A DNA stretch of 64,000 bases from Bradyrhizobium sp. Arg816 (lineage in GTDB: Bacteria; Pseudomonadota; Alphaproteobacteria; Rhizobiales; Xanthobacteraceae): NCBI RefSeq assembly GCF_029989365.1, contig NZ_JAPRAQ010000010.1, forward strand, positions 238,084 through 302,083, read 5' to 3'. Position 1 is the stretch's first letter; the number at the start of each line of letters is the position of its first letter. Positions 58,611 through 64,000 of the stretch are shown here, in pieces. The position numbers and the translations under genes were made by a program. The notes beneath the pieces were generated by a model. That model saw nothing but the letters and a program-made list of their open reading frames with translations. It was not told the origin of the DNA and did no database searches.

Positions 58611-59069
58611 CTACTTCATGTAGTAGGCGAGATTGTTGCGGGCATCGCGATAAGTCGTATCGAGAAAGTCGGGATATTGCGCGGCGGCCTGCGCCACCGC
58701 GCGCACGATGCAGTCCCAGAAATCGCCATCCCAGTTGAAATGTGCCTCGGCCGCGCCCTCGAATTTGACGGCGGTGATGATGGCGTGCCGGATCGCATCG
58801 TCACTGGCTCGCGGATGGGCGCGTTTCACATAACCGAACATCGGCCCTTCGTGGGCATGATCGCGGTCGTAGCGATATTTCGCGCTGATCTGCTCCGGCG
58901 TGAGGGTGCGATTGACGCGGACCTCTTCGGCGGTCGGACGCTGCTCGATCGAATCCAATCGGTAACGCCAGCGCCAGAGCTCGAAAGCCGCATCAAGCAG
59001 CGGCTGCTTCGCTGCGCTGGCGACGATCGCTGCGATCAGTTCCTCGGCTGATGGTTCTATCTGGTCCAT
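58611..59069 (-). CDS. Hypothetical protein
   Basis: 152 aa from MDQIEPSAEELIAAIV; a GTG 15 nt upstream would add five residues. Largely helical (LLDAAFELWRWRYRLDSI, TPEQISAKYRYDRDHAHEGPMFGYV) with several Trp and Tyr, ending in a helix of aromatic residues (YRDARNNLAYYMK). No signal peptide or known motif. Function not recognised; confidence in it as a gene rests on length and codon bias. Confidence 0.6.
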   Translation of the reverse strand: MDQIEPSAEELIAAIVASAAKQPLLDAAFELWRWRYRLDSIEQRPTAEEVRVNRTLTPEQISAKYRYDRDHAHEGPMFGYVKRAHPRASDDAIRHAIITAVKFEGAAEAHFNWDGDFWDCIVRAVAQAAAQYPDFLDTTYRDARNNLAYYMK

Positions 59070-59168
59070 GCCGATTGGTCGCACGTTTGCGCCGGCGGGT
59101 TCGAAGCAGTCTCAAGGGGGAACCAGCTCCAACACGGGCCGTTGTGTCACAACGAGCGGGAGGTCCAC

Positions 59169-59318
59169 ATGATCCGCAAACTGGCATCCGGCGAATACCG
59201 CCTCTATTCACGCAAGGTGAATCCCAAGACCGGCAAGCGCCGCAACCTCGGCACGTTCAGGAGCCGCGCCGCGGCCGAGAAGCACGAGCGCGAAGTGCAG
59301 TATTTCAAGCGTCACTAG
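59169..59318 (+). CDS. Small basic conserved-type hypothetical protein
   Basis: 49 aa, MIRKLASGEYRLYSRKVN then PKTGKRRNLGTFRSRAAAEKHEREVQYFKRH, preceded by GGGAGG. Extremely rich in Arg and Lys with a single helix in the second half. This short peptide recalls a small protein common in alphaproteobacteria that sits near DNA-related genes; I have no defined function for it. Confidence 0.7.
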   Translation: MIRKLASGEYRLYSRKVNPKTGKRRNLGTFRSRAAAEKHEREVQYFKRH

Positions 59319-59575
59319 CGTGTGAGGCAGGTGGCTCCGGACAGGGCAGACAAAAAGTCGAAAAACAACCCCGTGCACAGTAGCCAAGTCGTTGAAATCA
59401 CTCATTTCGTATTTGGCGAAAAACCGATTGACCCGTCGGGCAAAACAGGGGCATGATGGCATCATACGGCGAGTGGGCTCCGCTCCCGGCCCTGCGCGGA
59501 AAAGCCGGATGGCCTCGGTGCGGCGACAGTGCTAGGTAGCCCACGATTCTTTTTTGATTTTATGGGCTTATTGAA
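59319..59575. other. Intergenic stretch, A/T-richer patch
   Basis: No gene is supported. It contains GACAAAAAGTCG (a 4-bp inverted repeat GAC/GTC around A-tract) and A/T-rich sequence around ATTTCGTATTTGGCG, and ends just before the TTG start of the GrlR-like gene. It contains motifs (CCCCGTGCACAGTAG) that I associate with a recurring bradyrhizobial intergenic block, but I cannot confirm this here. Confidence 0.3.
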
Positions 59576-60280
59576 TTGCTGGACGGACTCTACAGGGTTG
59601 AATACGGCGTCAACGATGCGTTCGGCCGCAGCATCATGTGCCTGCACGACGGCAAGATGCTGGGCGGCAATTCGGCCTTCGCGCACCTTGGAACCTATGC
59701 CGAGCGCGACGGCGAGATCGTCGCCGAGGTGATCACCGAACGGCACAACGAGGATCCCAATTACAAGCCGCTGATGGGAGCCGATATCGCCTCGATCGGT
59801 GCGCGCGGGCGGCTCACCGGCAACCAGATCCGTCTCGAGGGTGGCGCGGACACCATGCCGGGCGCAAAATTCTGGGCCAATCTCACCCGGCTCGACGACG
59901 AGGGGCTGCCTCCGAGTGGTGCGGTCGGTCCGGGCGGCATCGCCAACGGACTCTATGGGATGAGCCTGCGCGCGCTTGATGGTGTCGATGCCGGATTATC
60001 GGGCGTGATGCTCCTGATCGACGGCCGCATCCTCGGCGGCGATGCGTTCTTCTACTATCTCGGCTCATATTCCTCGGCGGACGGCCGCTGGAAGGGCGAG
60101 ATGCTGAACCAGGAGCACACGCCGGCGAAGGGCGAGAACCCCGTGTTCGGCGGCTATGAGGTCGGGATCGGCTTCTCCGGAACCTGCACGGTGGATAGCG
60201 GCGAGATCGAAGGCATCGCGCTCGCCGGCAAGCGCAGCCTGCGCCTTGCAGCCTCGCTCAAACTGATGCGGCGGGCCTAG
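59576..60280 (+). CDS. GrlR-like protein with two tandem domains
   Basis: 234 aa from a TTG with no obvious ribosome site. Domain 1: MLDGLYRVEYGVNDAFGRS, GKMLGGNSAFAHLGTY, RLTGNQIRLEGGAD. Domain 2: GLYGMSLRALDGVDAGLSG, RILGGDAFFYYLGSYSSADG, RWKGEMLNQEHTPAKGE, VGIGFSGTC, ALAGKRSLRLAASLKLM. It is a close paralogue of the 233-aa protein at 56.3 kb in domain order and sequence. Separated from it by about 2.6 kb of unrelated genes. It ends the GC-rich part of the window. Confidence 0.7.
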   Translation: MLDGLYRVEYGVNDAFGRSIMCLHDGKMLGGNSAFAHLGTYAERDGEIVAEVITERHNEDPNYKPLMGADIASIGARGRLTGNQIRLEGGADTMPGAKFWANLTRLDDEGLPPSGAVGPGGIANGLYGMSLRALDGVDAGLSGVMLLIDGRILGGDAFFYYLGSYSSADGRWKGEMLNQEHTPAKGENPVFGGYEVGIGFSGTCTVDSGEIEGIALAGKRSLRLAASLKLMRRA

Positions 60281-60309
60281 AACGATGCCTCGACCGGTTG
60301 GCCTATGAG

Positions 60310-60459
60310 ATGCACCGAGCACCGCAGAACGGTGAAGTCCATCTGCCGCTCTTCGAGAGGCTTGAAACGGACCTTGCCGTCCTAAAAGCTAAGGAAGCAA
60401 CGTTGGAGCGAGCACGCGCTAGGGCCGCGCGCTATATGCAATTGAAGGCAAAGAAGTGA
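60310..60459 (+). CDS. Hypothetical 49-aa C-terminal fragment-like frame
   Basis: MHRAPQNGEVHLPLFERLE then TDLAVLKAKEATLERARAR then AARYMQLKAKK. A charged, coiled-coil-like helix that reads like the end of a longer protein; the frame is open into the 3' end of the GrlR-like gene in another phase, so its own start is unclear. Composition is A/T-richer than the previous genes. Could be the remnant of a deleted island gene; no family recognised. Confidence 0.4.
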   Translation: MHRAPQNGEVHLPLFERLETDLAVLKAKEATLERARARAARYMQLKAKK

Positions 60460-60617
60460 CCGCGGACTCGAGCCTAACGGGCTGGCTATTGTACGCCTCG
60501 CGGTTGCCCACAAAAACTACGCCGCTGGGCTCGAAATACACGTCCCGGCGGCGCTCTATTGCTGGCCCCTGAAATCCTCCAGCAGCTGCTGCCATATCAG
60601 CAATCGCGGCGCACAAG

Positions 60618-60633
60618 TGTGAACTGGTTCACA
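60618..60633. promoter_or_regulatory. CRP-type palindrome TGTGA-N6-TCACA
   Basis: TGTGAACTGGTTCACA, a perfect TGTGA-N6-TCACA element with arms extending to 7 bp, 104 nt before the lipoprotein start. It equals the core consensus of CRP-family (cAMP receptor protein-like) sites. A second perfect copy lies at 63358. The two are the only exact copies I noticed in the window. Confidence 0.55.
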
Positions 60634-60737
60634 ATTGGTGCCCCGTAAGATCACGGCGTTCCTCGACAAGAAGACTAAAGCCTAGTTGCCCAATCCCGTA
60701 CCCACGCCGTAAAGTTGCCGTGGGTCTGGGGAGATTC

Positions 60738-61056
60738 ATGAAGTACATATTTGCACTTGGAGCCGCGCTTTTGCTCGCGGGCTGCTCTTCGACGCCGGCC
60801 GACCTCGAAGCCAAAGCGGCGCCGATCGTCCAGACGTACTCCGAGAATTACCAGGAAATTTACCGGCTGCTACGGCGAGCTATCACTGTCGCTGATCAAC
60901 ATAGGCACGCGCAATTACTACGTTTCGGCCCGCGTCGATAAGCAGCCGACTGGCTCAAAGCTCACGGTTCGTTCAGGCAACACCTTGGCAAGCGAGAGAT
61001 ACAAAACGCTGTTACTGGGGTGGGCCGGGGGCGATCAGAATTGTCCGGTGATTTGA
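60738..61056 (+). pseudogene. Frameshifted lipoprotein gene
   Basis: The start MKYIFALGAALLLAGCSST is a clear type II signal peptide with lipobox LLAGC. The frame reads to VQTYSENYQEIYR then leaves phase. The continuation (CYGELSLSLINIGTRNYYV, SARVDKQPTGSKLTVRSGNTL, ASERYKTLLLGWAGG) is in the +1 frame, so a single insertion or deletion near 60865 separates the two halves. The result is a 150-nt lipidated stub or, with a compensating change, a 105-aa lipoprotein of unknown role. It lies in the A/T-richer terminal tract. Confidence 0.7.
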
Positions 61057-61219
61057 TTAAACAGGCGTGCGGGTGTACGACGCGCTCAATCCGAAACAGG
61101 GCGCTGCGCCGTGTTGGCCGTCTCCCTGGTGAAAGCAACGGAAGATTTTTCCGTTGCTTGCTTGACTACCTTCCTCTGGGCCGTGGCAGACGCGCGCCCA
61201 CCTATCAGCTACGGCCCAC

Positions 61220-61420
61220 ATGAGAGAGATCGGACCAATCGCTACGCCGAAACCGCCATTGTCAGCTGGAGCCCGCTTTATCCGGGGCTTCCAGCGGGTT
61301 GGCATCGTCGTCGCAGGACTCGTTGGAATCGTCGGCGTGATAACGACGATTGTGATCGCAATCGATCAACAATCCTCCGCTGACGGCAGATACAGGCGGA
61401 CCAGGTCGCTCAAAGATTAA
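61220..61420 (+). CDS. Small single-pass membrane protein, 3'-truncated
   Basis: 66 aa: MREIGPIATPKPPLSAGARF, then IRGFQRVGIVVAGLVGIVGV with one hydrophobic segment (residues 28-47), ITTIVIAIDQQSS, then a short tail ADGRYRRTRSLKD. The RGFQRVGIVV-type membrane segment recalls small bradyrhizobial membrane proteins that are normally longer. The tail is encoded by DNA that in another frame reads as TcmP, so the gene seems to have been joined to tcmP by a deletion near 61375. Confidence 0.55.
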   Translation: MREIGPIATPKPPLSAGARFIRGFQRVGIVVAGLVGIVGVITTIVIAIDQQSSADGRYRRTRSLKD

Positions 61421-61499
61421 AACCACCGGCGCTTTCATTGACGGAAGCTGCGTTGCCGCGTGGCGGAAGAGCGTAGCCGGCAAGGCGCCTTTTTCGCAA

Positions 61500-62060
61500 A
61501 TGTATATCGCCGACATGGATGAGGAACGGCTCAACGCTGCGACAAAGCGTCTGCGCGCGCTTGGCGCACCTGTGGCCGCTATCCGTGGCGAAGCCGTCGA
61601 TACTTCGCTCGCAATTCTGAAGCGCTTAGAACCGAAGGGCCTGCACTTCGCATTCATCGATCCGTACAGCTTGGGCGCCCTGGACATCAACATCTTCAGG
61701 ACGCTCTCGCGCCGGACTCGAATGGATATGCTGGTTCACCTCAGCAAAATGGACCTTCAACGAAACCTAGACGAAAACATCGGATCTGCTCTATCAGCGT
61801 TCGACAGATTCGCCCCAGGCTGGAAAGATGTAATCGACGCTGATCAGGCTCAGCGTGGCATCCGCGGCGAGATTATCGATCATTGGAGGGACCTGGTATC
61901 TGGATTAGGTACCAAGGCATCCACCGAAATGAAGCTCCTAAAAAATAGTGGTGGCCAGCACCTCTACTGGCTGCTTCTGGTAGCCAAGCACGAGCTCGCG
62001 CACAAATTTTGGAAGACGGCTGCCAACCCAGAAGGACAAGGTGATTTTTTCAAGCTGTAG
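61500..62060 (+). CDS. tcmP: Three-Cys-motif partner protein TcmP, 5'-truncated
   Basis: Readable TcmP-like sequence starts near 61380 without a start codon (LTADTGGPGRSKIKTTGAF, IDGSCVAAWRKSVAGKAPF) and continues from the first ATG as MYIADMDEERLNAATKRLRAL, LEPKGLHFAFIDPYSLGALD (the F-I-D-P core), MDMLVHLSKMDLQRNLD, LYWLLLVAKHELAHKFWK. TcmP proteins are usually about 250 aa and occur next to Gp37/Gp68 (DUF5131) three-Cys-motif genes. The first roughly 60 residues are missing here, so function is doubtful. The 3' end overlaps the DUF5131 gene by 11 nt, tail to tail. Confidence 0.75.
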   Translation: MYIADMDEERLNAATKRLRALGAPVAAIRGEAVDTSLAILKRLEPKGLHFAFIDPYSLGALDINIFRTLSRRTRMDMLVHLSKMDLQRNLDENIGSALSAFDRFAPGWKDVIDADQAQRGIRGEIIDHWRDLVSGLGTKASTEMKLLKNSGGQHLYWLLLVAKHELAHKFWKTAANPEGQGDFFKL

Positions 62061-62796
62061 CTGAAGGCATCTCATCGTAGGTCCGCCCATTCAATGTGCG
62101 CCCAGCGGCTTTCTTGTTTTTGCCGCCCCACTGTTTGAAGAAAAATGCGGTGCCGTAGCGGCGACATGCGGACTCGATTTCGCGAACCCACTCAGCATCC
62201 ATCGGCCGAGCCTTCGGACCACTCTCGCCGCCCACAATTGCCCAGTGAATTCTCTTGAGGTTGGCGTCGGCGACAGACCCGAGCAGTGGCTCAAACGAGA
62301 TGAAGCGCACCACGGCGCGCACCGCACGCAGTTCATCGATTCTGCCAAAATAGTCCGCGCTCTCCACGCTAGTGCCGAGCCAAACGTTGCGCAACAACGG
62401 CAGAGCTGAGGTAATCTTGGCCATGTGGTCCGGCCGTTTTGTGAGGATCTGGTATGTATGCTGTGGTGTCGCCGCCATCGTCGACCACACTTCGGTAACG
62501 AAATCCTCCGGCACATCTTCGTGGAAGAGGTCCGACATTGAGTTCACGAAAGTCTGGCGTGGCTTACTCCATCCTTTCGGCGCGTCGAGCGCTTTGCGAT
62601 CCAGATAAAGCTTGCCGGTCCACTTCGCTCGGCCGCCGGTCTTTCGCGTCAGCCCTTTGTACTTCGCAACACCCATGGCATCGAGGCGCGCGGCCATCCG
62701 CATGGCGTAGCAGTTGGTGCAGCCGGGCGAGAGAATGGCGCAGCCGGCGACAGGATTCCACGTCGCATCGGTCCACTCGATCGAGGTTTCAGCCAT
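62050..62796 (-). CDS. DUF5131 (phage Gp37/Gp68-like) three-Cys-motif protein
   Basis: 248 aa from MAETSIEWTDATWNPVAG, preceded by AAGGGGA. The N-terminal GCAILSPGCTNCYAMRMAAR has Cys19, Cys26 and Cys29 (C-x6-C-x2-C), the three-Cys motif, followed by FVNSMSDLFHEDVP, TYQILTKRPDHMAKI, NVWLGTSVESADYFGRIDEL, RFISFEPLLGSV, WAIVGGESGPKARPM and TAFFFKQWGG. This is the PF07505 family, probably radical-SAM-like, found in phages and island DNA; biochemical function is not established. Here it looks complete, while its usual partner TcmP is truncated. Confidence 0.85.
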   Translation of the reverse strand: MAETSIEWTDATWNPVAGCAILSPGCTNCYAMRMAARLDAMGVAKYKGLTRKTGGRAKWTGKLYLDRKALDAPKGWSKPRQTFVNSMSDLFHEDVPEDFVTEVWSTMAATPQHTYQILTKRPDHMAKITSALPLLRNVWLGTSVESADYFGRIDELRAVRAVVRFISFEPLLGSVADANLKRIHWAIVGGESGPKARPMDAEWVREIESACRRYGTAFFFKQWGGKNKKAAGRTLNGRTYDEMPSATA

Positions 62797-63091
62797 GGAA
62801 TTCCCCTTCAGAGTCCAGAGTGTCACAAGAAGTGTGGTGATATTTCGTTAACCACCTCCACCTCCACCGCTTCCGTCCGCCCCTCAGCTTCCGCCGCTCG
62901 ATCTCTGCACCGGAGTCGTCGAGCACGATCACAACCGTGCCCGCACTAGGGTCATATTCGGGATCGCTGGCGATATCCCGAGCGACACAGGCGCCGTATT
63001 GGACCGCCAGTTCAGCAGAGCCAAATAGTTCTCCAACCTCGTCCGCCTGTGTCTCGCCGTTGTGGAAGATCGGGAAGTAATAACATCGCAT
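62789..63091 (-). CDS. DUF6894-like small protein
   Basis: 100 aa: MRCYYFPIFHNGETQADEVGE (residues 3-20), SAELAVQYGACVARDI, SAGTVVIVLDDSGAEIERR. The short Y-Y-F...D-x-x-G plus VVIVLDDSG-AE pattern is that of DUF6894, small proteins common in Bradyrhizobium and often present in many copies. A basic/Trp C-terminal tail (GRKRWRWRWLTKYHH) is longer than usual. Function unknown. Its end overlaps the start of the DUF5131 gene by 8 nt. Confidence 0.65.
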   Translation of the reverse strand: MRCYYFPIFHNGETQADEVGELFGSAELAVQYGACVARDIASDPEYDPSAGTVVIVLDDSGAEIERRKLRGGRKRWRWRWLTKYHHTSCDTLDSEGEFHG

Positions 63092-63357
63092 AGCCGCAGG
63101 CCCTCCATCCTTTAGCGGCCTTCATGCGCCCAGTTCGGGAGGTCTGCACCTGTCAAAAACGACAGGGTCGTGCGACAGCTGCGCTAGCAAGCGGCGTCGC
63201 GGTTGCCGCCTAAGTGGACTGCCGCCGACATCAAGGAATCGAAGGCACTCGAAAGCACGGACGCTTGTCACAAAGTTAGCGGCGCGCGTTCGCACCGAAA
63301 GTCGTCCCGACCGATGCGGAGAACGAGCCAACGGGTGAGCGCTAAAAAGTCTTAGAA

Positions 63358-63373
63358 TGTGACCCTCTTCACA
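63358..63373. promoter_or_regulatory. CRP-type palindrome TGTGA-N6-TCACA (second copy)
   Basis: TGTGACCCTCTTCACA within ATGTGACCCTCTTCACAT, exactly the TGTGA-N6-TCACA core, 70 nt before the start of the following gene. The other 280 nt of this gap show no gene. Together with the copy at 60618 it suggests CRP-family control of island genes. Confidence 0.55.
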
Positions 63374-63442
63374 TGAGTATGACATCAGGATCGTTAATCT
63401 CCAGCCGCTAGAGTGATGGTCCAGTTACAGTGGGAGGCGGTC

Positions 63443-63868
63443 ATGTCCGCCGACACAAAAGCTGATGATTGGTTTATTGCTGCGCACGTGCTGAGGATAC
63501 GCACGTCGTCGGGCACCGCATCGATATCGTTTAAGATTGGCAGCAGAGTAGCTAACATCGCCGCACTTCTAGGTTGCTCCGGGCCACTTTCCGGGAGCGG
63601 CGTTTCGGACACGGACTTCCAGCTTGATACGCAACTTATGCGCAACATCAGCGGGCCATGGTCATTGAAGGACATCAAGGGGCATCGCGGTGACGTCACG
63701 CAAAACGTGTCATTTTTACCAGATGCATTGTCCGGCGTAGCGTTTAACAAGAGTGGAAGCGTCTTTTTTAATTTCGAGATACCCAACCCCACTCCTACGA
63801 CCTTTACGATCAAGGGCCAGTGGATGGTAAAGATGGTCCTCAATCTTGGCACGACGTTCGCAATCTAG
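63443..63868 (+). CDS. Hypothetical protein of the A/T-richer tract
   Basis: 141 aa from MSADTKADDWFIAAH, preceded by GGGAGG. Contains alternating beta-strand-like stretches (HVLRIRTSSGTASISFKIG, FQLDTQLMRNISGPW, GSVFFNFEIPNPTPTTF, WMVKMVLNLGTTFAI). No signal peptide, no known motif; codon use is less GC-biased than the rest of the window, in keeping with transfer. Placed behind a CRP-type palindrome. Role unknown. Confidence 0.6.
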   Translation: MSADTKADDWFIAAHVLRIRTSSGTASISFKIGSRVANIAALLGCSGPLSGSGVSDTDFQLDTQLMRNISGPWSLKDIKGHRGDVTQNVSFLPDALSGVAFNKSGSVFFNFEIPNPTPTTFTIKGQWMVKMVLNLGTTFAI

Positions 63869-64000
63869 GGCGTGTACTCATCTGTGGACGCCCCGCCAGA
63901 TGCAAGCGGTTTTTGAGGAAGATTGGCACGTAGTCGGATGCTGCCATCTGTCCGGCCTCTGATGCAGCGATGGAGCTGCGGGCCTGTATGGGAGTTCGCG
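63869..64000. other. Window end, no gene supported
   Basis: No reading frame with a start or homology is visible. The boundary begins with GGCGTGTACTCAT, a form I associate with insertion-sequence termini in Rhizobiales, but the right end lies outside the window, so this is only a hint. Confidence 0.25.

Noticed and set aside
60856..60862. AAATTTA heptamer as a -1 programmed frameshift site in the lipoprotein gene
   Set aside because: The zero-frame codons are GAA ATT TAC, so the heptamer is not in the X-XXY-YYZ phase, and the downstream half is in +1, not -1.

Overview
The window looks like part of an alphaproteobacterial chromosome of the Bradyrhizobium type. The coding sequence is GC-rich with strongly GC-biased third positions. 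Several intergenic palindromic repeats of the kind common in Bradyrhizobium and Rhodopseudomonas are present, and there is a eukaryote-like class II glutamine synthetase (glnII) behind a sigma-54 promoter. The genus is inferred from sequence character only; no database search was possible. There is no rRNA, no convincing tRNA, no CRISPR array and no complete insertion sequence.

Layout. 0.3-4.6 kb: a TP-repeat/beta-barrel outer-membrane protein, then a LysR regulator divergent from two GNAT-fold proteins, a cysteine-hydrolase-like protein without its cysteine, and a microprotein. 4.6-8.6 kb: an aromatic-compound unit (FAD hydroxylase, IclR regulator, AAHS-type MFS importer) with two matching 19-bp palindromes in front of the two structural genes. 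8.7-13.8 kb: a class III aminotransferase, RNase D, LysR and a quinone-oxidoreductase-like dehydrogenase. 13.8-22.9 kb: two convergent ABC-importer operons. The first is complete (binding protein, ATPase, two permeases) beside a GntR regulator. The second (phosphodiesterase, two permeases, binding protein) has no ATPase of its own. 23-31 kb: an M23-like protein lacking zinc ligands, a zinc-ribbon methyltransferase behind a DUF805 fragment, SelO, AspRS and a large membrane-anchored unknown. 31-38 kb: malic enzyme MaeB, DoxX, a DHFR-like reductase, a polysaccharide deacetylase, glutathione peroxidase and an L,D-transpeptidase.

38.4-44 kb: CreA, a 22-bp tandem-repeat tract, small secreted proteins, and a MocR regulator divergent from a PNPOx-like flavoprotein and an M20 amidohydrolase. 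44.4-47.4 kb: a kynurenine operon (formamidase, kynA, kynU) turning tryptophan into anthranilate. 47.5-54.2 kb: mixed small genes, including the first of three GrlR-like proteins. 54.3-60.3 kb: DUF2735, glnII with promoter and terminator, and two tandem-duplicated GrlR-like proteins flanking a ModA-like protein without signal peptide and a Sel1-repeat protein.

From about 60.3 kb to the end the sequence changes. It is visibly richer in A/T, and genes are broken or truncated: a frameshifted lipoprotein, a small membrane-protein gene fused to a 5'-truncated tcmP, an intact DUF5131 three-Cys-motif gene converging on it, a DUF6894 gene and an unknown. Two perfect TGTGA-N6-TCACA palindromes lie in this tract. 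It reads as the edge of a decaying genomic island. The TcmP/DUF5131 pair and the GrlR-like cluster are the least-understood systems here.
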